Origin: Chromatiales bacterium
GTDB lineage: Bacteria; Pseudomonadota; Gammaproteobacteria; UBA6429
Direction: 5' to 3'
Length of the DNA: 12,333 nt
Assembly: GCA_027076405.1 (NCBI GenBank)
Contig: JALTJN010000424.1
Coordinates: forward strand, 1 to 12,333
Part shown: in pieces, positions 1 through 7,350 of the stretch
How the letters are laid out: each line of letters begins with the position of its first letter
How positions within the stretch are numbered: position 1 is the stretch's first letter
Notes under the pieces: generated by a model
What the model was told of the DNA's origin: nothing
Databases searched by the model: none
What the model saw: the letters and a program-made list of their open reading frames with translations, nothing else
Position numbers and translations under genes: made by a program

Positions 1-4
1 ATAG

Positions 5-3000
5 TTAATTTAGCCTGGGAGGCCATGCGTATGAAAAGTCCTCATAATCCAACGTTAAATTAGGGCTATAAGCAGGGTCATTTTTAAGAACCCCTCCCCA
101 CTTGTCCTTCATATATAAAACGCCCTGTCCAAGCTCGGCTATCTTTGCAGGTGACTTGATCGACTCATAATTATATAGCTCCGCATATGGTGTCCATATA
201 TTTCTATACCCCCTCTCTCTCAATCGCAAACAAAAATCCACATCGCTATAACAAGCCTTTAATTCACATTCATTTAATCCACCAACCTGATTATAAACTT
301 CTTTTCTGACTACAAGACATGCTGCTGTGACTGCAGAAAAACCTGATATCAATTTCGTTCTGCCAAAGTATCCATGACTCTCTTTCAATGTGTGTTTATG
401 GGCATGAGTAGCCACACCAGAAACCCCAAGTAACATACCACCATGCTGCAAGGTATCATCCTCATACCAAAGTTTTGCTCCTACGGCACCAATCTCTGGT
501 CTAACAGCATGACTGACCATTTCAGTCAACCATTCTGATGTAATCACCTTAATGTCATCACTCAATAAGCAAACAACATCTCCCTTCGCTTTTTTTACTG
601 CCGAATTAATAAGCTGGAAATAGTTAAATAATCGATCACCTTTAATAATTTTCACGCGAGATTCTAGCGACAACGACTCAAAATATACTAGAGTCTTAGA
701 ATCATCGCTCCCATTATCTATGATTACTATTTCATAGTTAGTATACAACGTCTTATTTAGCACACTATCTACACACCGACGAATTTGTTTAAGACGATTT
801 TTTGTCACTATAATGATGCTAACCATTGGTAGTTTGTGCGGCAAAGCGTATTTAGTACGATAACCACAACCAAGAAACTCTGCTTTTGCATCAACACCAA
901 CTCGCTTAAAGTGTTCATTTAAAGCTTTTTCACCAGCCAACATTGCATATGGCTTAGCGTCATTTGATTGTGCAGTACTGTCTTTATGTACACGCCAATG
1001 ATAAAGAACTCGCGGAATATGATGAATTTGTGTGGCATCAACTTGCTCAATACACCGCAAAGCAAGATCATAATCTTGAGCGCCTTCTAAGCCAACTCGA
1101 AATCCTCCAACTTGTTTTATGAGATCAAGCCTATAAACACCAAGGTGAGAAAACATATTATGGGAATAAAAAAGATCAGGATTCCAGTCACATTTAAAAT
1201 AAGGTCCATGGCGATTATTTTTTTCATCAATTTTGTCTTCATCTGAGTAAATCATGCATATATTGGGACAGCTATTAATAGCCTCCGCAACCCAAAATAA
1301 TGCATGCCCTGGCAAGAGATCATCGTGATCTAACAATGCAACCCAACTACCTCTGGCCAGTGTTAAGGCACTATTTGATGCAGATGATATATGCCCATTT
1401 TTTTCTCGAAACACAACTTTTATACGCGGATCATTTTTTGCAAATTCTTCCAATAAAGGGCGCACGTCCTTATCAGTGGATAAGTCGTCTGCAATACATA
1501 GCTCCCACCTAGGATATAACTGGCTTTGAACAGACTCTATTGCTTCTTTCAACCAACTTAGCTTCGGGTTATATACTGGCATTACCACGGAAATAAGAGG
1601 TTTTTGTTTTAGTAACTCAATTCGCTGCTTAATTATTGTTTGCCTTTTATCTGTAAGCACATCATATTGCTGAACCCACTTAAAATAATCAGTTCTTAAG
1701 TTAATCCCCTGTATAACCAATAATATTCGCCTTACGCCAGAAAGTTTTTCACGGCGATATATATTAATAACTTTCATCAATGCATTCCGAGTACCTCCAT
1801 TTTGTTTAACCAGACTGATAACAGATCCAGCAACAACTTTAAACTTACGCAAGATAAATTTTGGCCAACGCAATGGCGCCGTGATTTGCCAACTCCTACT
1901 CCCTACTATCTCACCAATGTGCCGCTCTTTTCTAGATATGATTTCATTAAGCTCATCAATTTTCACATCACGTAACGTTATATTCGATTCATACCCAGCT
2001 ATCTCACTCTCATATTCCTTAACAAATTTATTTGCAATTCCATATTTCTTTGTTAACTCGACAAATTTCACTACATCGAAATCGTACACTTCCAATACGA
2101 ACTTAGAGCTTATTGGGTTATTAACAAGATCAAAAAGTAACTCAAGCGCTAATTTTTTTGATAAAGCGAAATCACTTTCTTCAATAAATATCATCGCCCA
2201 AACAAAGTTAATATTTTCCCCTTTCTCAGACTTATATTTAATTGCATTTGGAAATATTGACACTATTTCCGAGAACAATGAAATAGATAGATAATTTTGA
2301 ATAATTAAATAATATTCAAAATAAAGTCTTGATCTCATTTCTATACTATTACCACTTGCATTTTTTTCATTTTTTCTGACGCGAAAATTAATTAATTTTT
2401 CAGGCAAAACATGGATTTCATACTCCATACATAAGCGAACCCACATATCAAAATCGCCAAGCTGAGCCAAGCCATAGCGATACACCCCACAAACGTCATA
2501 ACATTTTCTACGAATTAAAACGCTGGGATGGCAAAGCGCATTACCATTACAAAAAAAATATCTTAACCATTCATGCCGTGTTCTATTTTTTTGTACAAAA
2601 GCTCTCCCGTATAAATGTTCGCTCTCATCAATTATGTTACTTTCTTCTGAAATAATTGCCGCATTTGTGAATACAGCCCCAACATTAGAATTTTCATCTA
2701 GAAAAGCGACTTGTTTCTCCAGCTTATTTATTTCCCATACATCATCAGAGTGGTGTATGGCAATATATTTTCCAGAGGCTACTTCAAGAGCCTTATTAAT
2801 ATTACCGCTACATAATTGACTAGCGTTACGATACGCTTTAATTCGCGAGTCTTTATAAGACTGAATTACTGCCCACGAACCATCACTCGAGCAATCATCC
2901 CAAATAATTAATTCATAGTCATTGAAAGTTTGATTTAACACACTGTCAATAGCTTCATTAATATATTTAACATGATTGTACGATGTTAAAATAACAGTTA

Positions 3001-3010
3001 CTTTTACCAC
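5..3010 (-). CDS. Three-domain GT2-type glycosyltransferase (1001 aa)
   Basis: A cytoplasmic, possibly membrane-associated glycosyltransferase likely to add several sugars of the repeat unit or adaptor from nucleotide-sugar donors. Three GT-A folds are visible. Domain 1 (about 3-230) has VILTSYN, the WDDCSSDGSW nucleotide-binding segment (38-46) and a DXD-like SDD (88-90). Domain 2 (about 472-690) has ISVVMPVYN and LLDHDD (559-564). Domain 3 (about 729-970) has SIIIVTKN, IDNGSDD (764-770), LLSDD (815-819) and DVDFCLRLRERGYRNIWTPYAE. Residues 330-390 form a charged, probably helical linker ending in SRSWQITAPLRW, a motif common in multi-domain glycosyltransferases. The start is GTG at 3010; an in-frame TAG two codons upstream excludes a longer protein, and GTGGAAA about 9 bases upstream is a fair ribosome site. 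The stop lies at 5-7, so the gene is complete. The gene sits 49 bases after the formyltransferase gene. In domain 3 the usual late His before xES is Asn (N947). The sugars transferred cannot be read from sequence. Confidence 0.93.
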   Translation of the reverse strand: MVKVTVILTSYNHVKYINEAIDSVLNQTFNDYELIIWDDCSSDGSWAVIQSYKDSRIKAYRNASQLCSGNINKALEVASGKYIAIHHSDDVWEINKLEKQVAFLDENSNVGAVFTNAAIISEESNIIDESEHLYGRAFVQKNRTRHEWLRYFFCNGNALCHPSVLIRRKCYDVCGVYRYGLAQLGDFDMWVRLCMEYEIHVLPEKLINFRVRKNEKNASGNSIEMRSRLYFEYYLIIQNYLSISLFSEIVSIFPNAIKYKSEKGENINFVWAMIFIEESDFALSKKLALELLFDLVNNPISSKFVLEVYDFDVVKFVELTKKYGIANKFVKEYESEIAGYESNITLRDVKIDELNEIISRKERHIGEIVGSRSWQITAPLRWPKFILRKFKVVAGSVISLVKQNGGTRNALMKVINIYRREKLSGVRRILLVIQGINLRTDYFKWVQQYDVLTDKRQTIIKQRIELLKQKPLISVVMPVYNPKLSWLKEAIESVQSQLYPRWELCIADDLSTDKDVRPLLEEFAKNDPRIKVVFREKNGHISSASNSALTLARGSWVALLDHDDLLPGHALFWVAEAINSCPNICMIYSDEDKIDEKNNRHGPYFKCDWNPDLFYSHNMFSHLGVYRLDLIKQVGGFRVGLEGAQDYDLALRCIEQVDATQIHHIPRVLYHWRVHKDSTAQSNDAKPYAMLAGEKALNEHFKRVGVDAKAEFLGCGYRTKYALPHKLPMVSIIIVTKNRLKQIRRCVDSVLNKTLYTNYEIVIIDNGSDDSKTLVYFESLSLESRVKIIKGDRLFNYFQLINSAVKKAKGDVVCLLSDDIKVITSEWLTEMVSHAVRPEIGAVGAKLWYEDDTLQHGGMLLGVSGVATHAHKHTLKESHGYFGRTKLISGFSAVTAACLVVRKEVYNQVGGLNECELKACYSDVDFCLRLRERGYRNIWTPYAELYNYESIKSPAKIAELGQGVLYMKDKWGGVLKNDPAYSPNLTLDYEDFSYAWPPRLN

Positions 3011-3059
3011 ACTCTATATTTCCACAAACTTTAAAGCCATTAATTTCATATAAAAGCCT

Positions 3060-3704
3060 CTAGTCAAGAACAAACTCTGCAGAAAATGCCAGTGCATCTG
3101 CTGAGTCTAAATTTGGCGAGAACTCTGACAATCTGTAACTTGCGTCAATTACTGTTTCGCCACTAATTCTATCTTCATTTAACCATTCAACCAATTGTAT
3201 TAATTCTTTGCATTGCTGTTCATATATTTTATGCCTATTTAATGCAATAGATAAGTTTGGGTCATATGGTATCGCCGCTTGCATTATGGGCTTACCTGCA
3301 TCTGCTTCTTCATTAACAAAGTGTACCGTAGACCCTATCATGCAACAACCATGATTCACGCTATCCTCAAAACCATTCATGCCTGGGCAAGCAGGTAGGA
3401 TAGATGGATGAAAGTTAATTAATTTATTTCTTGTAAATTCTAAAAAATTTTTTTTGAACAAACGCGTATAAAATGACAAGAATAGATCAATATGAATACC
3501 TGAAAACGCCCCACACAATTTCTGTGAAAATTCTTCACCACCTTTAGATGGCAATAAAATGGTTTTAATACCATTCTTTCTAGCTATATTTATTGCACCA
3601 CACTCTCTGTCAGAAACAACACAATATATTGACTTTTTAATGTAAGGAAGAGCCGCGAAAAACACCGAACCTTGAGTGGATGCAATAATAACAACTCGCT
3701 TCAT
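3060..3704 (-). CDS. PurN-like formyltransferase family protein (214 aa), probable sugar N-formyltransferase
   Basis: Belongs to the formyltransferase fold that moves a formyl group from N10-formyltetrahydrofolate to an amine. The family catalytic triad is intact: N97 and H99 in INFHPSILPACPG, and D135 in EEADAGKPI, with STVHFV (125-130) between them. The N-terminus (VVIIAST, then VVSDRECGAINIARKNGI) and the 214-residue length resemble glycinamide ribonucleotide formyltransferase (PurN, about 212 aa). The larger ArnA/VioF-type sugar formyltransferases carry an extra C-terminal domain that is absent here. A housekeeping PurN is unlikely given the surrounding polysaccharide genes and the divergent sequence. 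A role in formylating an amino sugar, or an aminoacyl group on one, is inference from the nearby aminotransferase and WbqC. The ATG overlaps the WbqC stop by one base (TAATG), implying coupled translation; the Shine-Dalgarno sequence is weak (TTGAG). Family assignment is strong; the substrate is unknown. Confidence 0.88.
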   Translation of the reverse strand: MKRVVIIASTQGSVFFAALPYIKKSIYCVVSDRECGAINIARKNGIKTILLPSKGGEEFSQKLCGAFSGIHIDLFLSFYTRLFKKNFLEFTRNKLINFHPSILPACPGMNGFEDSVNHGCCMIGSTVHFVNEEADAGKPIMQAAIPYDPNLSIALNRHKIYEQQCKELIQLVEWLNEDRISGETVIDASYRLSEFSPNLDSADALAFSAEFVLD

Positions 3705-4417
3705 TATTTATACTCAACTTCACCAAGCATTTTTTTTACTATATTTTTTTCATTAAACATAATCACATCAATAATTGACAGCCATGGAACAAAGACATCT
3801 CCATTTTGTATATACTCAATTTTTTTTGACTTTATAAATGAAAGCTGAATGCCCTTTTGTTTAAACACATCTTTATCATATAAATCAAGACCGCCAATTG
3901 GGTTCACATAACTCTGAACATTCATAGCTCTACATATATCGACAACTCGCTCTTCGCCTTTTAAATTATGATTGGCTTCAATCAGTGAAGATTTAATAAC
4001 TTCGGTATTGATATTCAAATACTCACATACTCTCAAAATTGAATAATGCACATATTCAAAAAGGTTTTTACTTTCATGCAAAACACAATCCTCAATAACT
4101 GGCATTGCGTCTCCATAAAAAGGCGCTTGGCGATAAGATTCTCTAAACCTTCTTAATATTTTTTTTTGTTCATTTTCTACCTGTTCCGATAGATACCTAC
4201 ATTTTATATCTAGACCATTTGAATCTTTTCTTAGAGGTAATGAAAAAACCTTATCTACGCCATTTTGAAGATATCTATTACGATTAATCCATCCTTTTTT
4301 AGTGTATTGGACATTATCATAAACAACAAACTTATCAACCTCATTGATAAGCTGCCAATAACCTATATAGGGCAAAAAATAAGGTTGCATTATCGCAATC
4401 TTACTTCCACCTGTCAT
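3704..4417 (-). CDS. WbqC-family protein (237 aa)
   Basis: A clear member of the WbqC-like family, recognised by the N-terminal signature MQPYFLPYIGYWQLI (10-24) followed by YDNVQYTKKGWINRNR (33-48). The family is widespread in O-antigen and capsule clusters and is often found near sugar aminotransferases, but I know of no firmly established reaction for it; acylation of an amino sugar is a plausible guess. There is no signal peptide or membrane segment, so it should act in the cytoplasm. Its ATG overlaps the pyruvyl transferase stop as ATGA (4414-4417), and a near-perfect AAAGGAG lies 8 bases upstream (4426-4432), which fixes the start and predicts good translation. Its stop overlaps the formyltransferase start by one base. 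The 237-residue length is normal for the family. The tight coupling to neighbours on both sides suggests the three products are needed together. Confidence 0.9.
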   Translation of the reverse strand: MTGGSKIAIMQPYFLPYIGYWQLINEVDKFVVYDNVQYTKKGWINRNRYLQNGVDKVFSLPLRKDSNGLDIKCRYLSEQVENEQKKILRRFRESYRQAPFYGDAMPVIEDCVLHESKNLFEYVHYSILRVCEYLNINTEVIKSSLIEANHNLKGEERVVDICRAMNVQSYVNPIGGLDLYDKDVFKQKGIQLSFIKSKKIEYIQNGDVFVPWLSIIDVIMFNEKNIVKKMLGEVEYK

Positions 4418-5724
4418 ACAAAAAGCTCCTTTAATAACCTGAAGTTTTGTCTCGCGGCTTCTTTAACTGTTGGAATTTTAATTTCCAAATGCTTTTTATA
4501 TACACTTCTATTTTCCCAACAAGTTCTTATTTTATCTTTCAAATCATTGCTATTACATGGGTTTGCAACATACTCCTGCACCCCAACCACTGCTGCAAAG
4601 CCTAGCAGCTTATGGGCTTTTGGCTCATGCCCATAATCAATTATGACGGTTGGAATGTTTTGAGAAAGTGCAGCTACTGCAGCGTGAACGCGTCCACTGA
4701 CCAACATATCAAAAGACCCTACTATGGCTTTAGTTTGCCAAGCGTCATAGACACCTTCAAGAACAAACACATTCTGCGCCACTCCTCTTTCAATTATAAT
4801 TTTTTCCAAGTGCTTGGCTATTGGGTAATCACGCCCTTGCTTTAATTCAAATTTGGCAGGTGGCACTTCGAACCCGTTAGAATGAGACATCAAGCAAACG
4901 CGTGCATTAAGTTCCTCTGAAATAAATTCCACAGCCTCTACAAATTTATTGTAATCAACGTCATTTCTGGGCCATTTATCAAACGGCCCTAACTCAAAAT
5001 TCCAACCACACAAAATAAAACCAACAACAGGTTTAACACTAGGTGACTTTTCCAGTCCTTCCTGTAGCAATACTTCACCAAAAGAAGGCGAATAAGGGGA
5101 TTCAAATAAAAAAGCAGGACATGCTAGATCCTGAGTTTTGCTCACATCAAACCCATCTTGCTCCAACAGCTTAGTACTTATAGGTTCACGGTTAGTAACC
5201 AAGTCAAATTCACCATAAATTTCTTTAGCTAAGCCTTTCGTTTGCTCATCAGAAAATGGTCCAGGAGAACCAGCCAACATTACAGTTTTTTTCCCAAAAT
5301 TCTTAGCTATTTTATCTTTCAACAGCCCAATTAAAAAACGATTTTCACCTAGAAAATTCGCATTATCACCCCATATATCACCACTGAAATCGATTACAAG
5401 ATCCGCCCACATAACCGCATTTATATAGGGTGTACTTGCTTCCACTTTACCTGTTACTTTGTAGCTTTCAGAAATACTGAGTTCTTTTCTAACTGATTCA
5501 AGTTCGCTTTTCTGCCACCCATAATAAACTCCCATGGGTATAACCTCTATTTTTTCGTCGTCAGAAAAACGCTTCGACATTTGAAGCGTAGATTTTATTT
5601 TACAAAGTGGAAATGTGTTATGAAGCTCACGAACAAATGACTCTATTATGTAGTAATTGCCTATATTTCCAAACTCCATTCTTCCCAAGTGTAATGTGCA
5701 TTGGCCTATCAGTAATATATTCAT
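4414..5724 (-). CDS. Polysaccharide pyruvyl transferase family protein (436 aa)
   Basis: Member of the CsaB/WcaK-type family, whose characterised enzymes transfer pyruvate from phosphoenolpyruvate to a sugar to form a ketal. Visible landmarks are an N-terminal Rossmann-like start (MNILLIGQ) with a GNIGNYYIIESF segment (19-30), DFSGDIWGDN (112-121), AGSPGPF (151-157), TNREPIS (177-183) and the late SGRVHAAVAALSQNIPTV (343-360), whose R345 and H347 match the conserved R-x-H of the family. This is followed by IIDYGHEPKAHKLLGF. There is no signal peptide or membrane span, so it is probably cytoplasmic. ATG at 5724 is preceded by GAGAAAA. The 74-base gap to the aminotransferase gene separates it from upstream genes, while it overlaps the WbqC gene downstream by ATGA. 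Some family members may not be true pyruvyl transferases, so the acceptor and even the reaction are unproven; the family call is secure. Confidence 0.87.
   Translation of the reverse strand: MNILLIGQCTLHLGRMEFGNIGNYYIIESFVRELHNTFPLCKIKSTLQMSKRFSDDEKIEVIPMGVYYGWQKSELESVRKELSISESYKVTGKVEASTPYINAVMWADLVIDFSGDIWGDNANFLGENRFLIGLLKDKIAKNFGKKTVMLAGSPGPFSDEQTKGLAKEIYGEFDLVTNREPISTKLLEQDGFDVSKTQDLACPAFLFESPYSPSFGEVLLQEGLEKSPSVKPVVGFILCGWNFELGPFDKWPRNDVDYNKFVEAVEFISEELNARVCLMSHSNGFEVPPAKFELKQGRDYPIAKHLEKIIIERGVAQNVFVLEGVYDAWQTKAIVGSFDMLVSGRVHAAVAALSQNIPTVIIDYGHEPKAHKLLGFAAVVGVQEYVANPCNSNDLKDKIRTCWENRSVYKKHLEIKIPTVKEAARQNFRLLKELFV
4426..4432 (-). promoter_or_regulatory. Ribosome binding site for the WbqC-family gene
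   Basis: On the minus strand this reads AAAGGAG, eight bases before the ATG at 4417, inside the 3' end of the pyruvyl transferase family gene. It is among the strongest Shine-Dalgarno matches in the window. Confidence 0.8.
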
Positions 5725-5798
5725 AACATTTTCTCAAAAACAAAATTAACCATACGAATCTTTAGTATCAGGGGATTTGGCTTTAGCCAATAACAAAC

Positions 5799-6983
5799 TT
5801 AAACATCAAGCAAAAGTACGCGAATCACAGAAGTTATTGATTCAATCATTTCAACATCAACAGCTGTTCCTGTAGGCAACACCACAACCTTATTAGCTAC
5901 CCGCTCAGTATGTGGCAAATGCTGTCCTGCATGAGGATCCAACTTAATATAAGGTTTCATTTTATGACACCCTGGCCAGAAGTATTTTCTTGCGATAACA
6001 TTTTCCGCATGAAGAGCCTGAATAATTGAATCTCTACTTACCAAACATTCATCTGCGACCTCCATGACCACATACTGATAATTACTACGTTCTGAGTTAT
6101 CAAATGCCAGGAGACTTATACACGGCAAATCAGATAAGCCTTTCTGATAAACCTCATAGTTGCGACGATTTATTTCAAGAACTTTGTCGATAGAATTAAG
6201 ATTGACCAACCCCATCGCAGCCGCAACTTCGATCATTTTACCATTGGTGCCAACATGTACTACGTTATCTGTTTCCAAAAAACCAAAATTGCGCATCAAC
6301 CGCATAGTCTCTGCAAGCTCATCGTCATTGGTAAGAACAGCACCGCCCTCAAAGGAATTGAAAAATTTAGTTGCATGAAAACTTAATACCTCACACAAAC
6401 CAAAATTCCCTATCATTACGCCCTTGTTAGAACACCCAAAAGCATGTGCTGCATCAAACATCAGCTTAAGATTATGCTCATCAGCAATTTCTTGTAACTC
6501 CTCAACAGGTGAACTCCTCCCCCAAAGATGAACCCCAATAATCCCTGTCGTGCGCGGCGTTATCATACGACGCACAGCATCTGGAGAAAGGTTATGCGTC
6601 AATGGATCTATATCAGCAAATACAGGTTTTATAGCTTGCCACTGCAAAGAATGCGCAGTGGCAATAAAAGTATACGAAGGTACAATAACCTCATCTTCCA
6701 AACCCAAAGCGCGAATAGCGATTTCCAGTGCTACAGTTCCATTACACATTGCTACACAATATTTGACCCCGTGATACTCGGCTATTTTTTGCTCAAACTC
6801 TTGCACCATAGACCCATTATTACTGAGCCATTGCTTCTCAAAAATTTCGTCCACATACTTTATGAAAGCATCGCGACTACCAATATTAGGCCCTCCAACA
6901 TGAAGGCATTTATCAGACAAAGGGCTAGCGCCATTTAAAGCAAGATCTTGGGCTGTTTCAATTTTTTTCATAATTCGAGGCAA
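5799..6983 (-). CDS. DegT/DnrJ/EryC1/StrS-family sugar aminotransferase
   Basis: A PLP-dependent enzyme that aminates a keto-sugar nucleotide, normally with glutamate as donor. Counting from the ATG at 6971 (390 aa): CNGTVALEIAI (76-86), VPSYTFIATAHS (97-108), GVHLWGR (146-152), D173 in FDAAHAFG (binds the PLP ring nitrogen), and the Schiff-base lysine K202 in SFHATKFFNSFEGGA. The FHATKFFN form resembles, to my recollection, DesI/CalS13-type enzymes that aminate C4 of dTDP-4-keto-6-deoxyglucose, the RmlB product encoded just upstream. C4 specificity remains inference. No FdtA-type 3,4-ketoisomerase is visible, which disfavours a 3-amino product. The start is uncertain: the ATG at 6971 has no Shine-Dalgarno, a TTG at 6983 has GGAGG 9 bases upstream (6993-6997), and an ATG at 7049 would add an unconserved-looking hydrophobic stretch and overlap the preceding ORF. 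I prefer the TTG; the core protein is unaffected. Confidence 0.92.
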   Translation of the reverse strand: MPRIMKKIETAQDLALNGASPLSDKCLHVGGPNIGSRDAFIKYVDEIFEKQWLSNNGSMVQEFEQKIAEYHGVKYCVAMCNGTVALEIAIRALGLEDEVIVPSYTFIATAHSLQWQAIKPVFADIDPLTHNLSPDAVRRMITPRTTGIIGVHLWGRSSPVEELQEIADEHNLKLMFDAAHAFGCSNKGVMIGNFGLCEVLSFHATKFFNSFEGGAVLTNDDELAETMRLMRNFGFLETDNVVHVGTNGKMIEVAAAMGLVNLNSIDKVLEINRRNYEVYQKGLSDLPCISLLAFDNSERSNYQYVVMEVADECLVSRDSIIQALHAENVIARKYFWPGCHKMKPYIKLDPHAGQHLPHTERVANKVVVLPTGTAVDVEMIESITSVIRVLLLDV

Positions 6984-6992
6984 AAGAAATAA

Positions 6993-6997
6993 CCTCC
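6993..6997 (-). promoter_or_regulatory. Ribosome binding site for the aminotransferase gene
   Basis: On the minus strand this reads GGAGG. It lies 9 bases before a TTG codon at 6981-6983 and 21 bases before the first well-placed ATG at 6971. It is the only strong Shine-Dalgarno match near this gene, so it argues for TTG initiation, or else it sits too far from the ATG to serve it. Confidence 0.5.
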
Positions 6998-7032
6998 AAA
7001 AAACACATGCTGTGACGATTCCATTGCTTGTT

Positions 7033-7275
7033 TCATTTATGCGCCACATACAATGAAATACTTGTCTGCCTATTAAACACTAGCATACGAAATTTTTCTT
7101 TATCAAAATAATCTTCCCCTAGCTCATCAGTATGAAAGCCATGCTCACCTTCGGATGCACCTCGATTCAAATACGAGTAAGTTTGCAGCACTGCAGTTTC
7201 CCCGTTATCGAAATGGATATAACCGTGCTTTTCTGCATTTTTTCGAAAAAAACTTGATAGCGATTCATAACCCAC
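7033..7275 (-). CDS. Short unrecognised protein (80 aa), possible gene remnant
   Basis: I do not recognise this protein. The frame begins with GTG at 7273-7275; the in-frame TAA three codons upstream (7282-7284) excludes any longer protein and there is no in-frame ATG before residue 64. Upstream there is no convincing Shine-Dalgarno sequence, although an out-of-frame ATG followed by five codons and a stop lies at 7291. The product is soluble, with a YSYLNRGASEGEHGFHTDE stretch, an acidic middle (about 42-60), and a hydrophobic end FRMLVFNRQTSISLYVAHK that looks like a terminal beta strand. This shape would suit the C-terminal piece of a longer enzyme, for example a methyltransferase, that lost its front part, but that is a guess. 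It sits between wzt and the aminotransferase gene, where variable, cap-related genes are often found. It may be a real small protein, a decayed gene, or chance. Confidence 0.4.
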   Translation of the reverse strand: MGYESLSSFFRKNAEKHGYIHFDNGETAVLQTYSYLNRGASEGEHGFHTDELGEDYFDKEKFRMLVFNRQTSISLYVAHK

Positions 7276-7350
7276 ATTATTTTAAACTCATATTGGATAA
7301 AATATTCTTTCAAGAGATAAACAAATTTTACTAATAAGTAAATAAATTAA

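Noticed and set aside
1881..2294. Plus-strand open frame opposite the glycosyltransferase gene
   Set aside because: It lies wholly inside a well-supported minus-strand gene, has no recognisable domain, and reads as a shadow of the coding frame. The other plus-strand frames (for example 6528-6938 and 7591-7845) fail for the same reason.
3060..3704. Housekeeping purN (purine synthesis)
   Set aside because: The fold and triad match, but the sequence is divergent and the gene is coupled to WbqC inside a polysaccharide operon with no purine genes nearby.
5777..5790. Small inverted repeat TTGGC-TTTA-GCCAA in the spacer after the aminotransferase gene
   Set aside because: The stem is only five base pairs and no run of T follows on the minus strand, so it is not a convincing terminator.
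6984..7049. N-terminal extension of the aminotransferase from the ATG at 7049
   Set aside because: The added residues (including ACVFWRLFLLP) do not resemble the family N-terminus, there is no ribosome site, and the extension would overlap the preceding ORF.
7285..7313. Possible minus-strand promoter with TTGAAA (7308-7313) ahead of the short ORF
   Set aside because: No good -10 box lies at proper spacing; the best match, TATGAG, is at 15 bases and has four of six positions. AT-rich DNA gives such matches by chance.
7327..7342. Inverted repeat TTTACT-AATA-AGTAAA just after the wzt stop
   Set aside because: A six-pair, almost all A/T stem in AT-rich sequence; stability is poor and no clear T-run follows, so neither terminator nor attenuator can be claimed.
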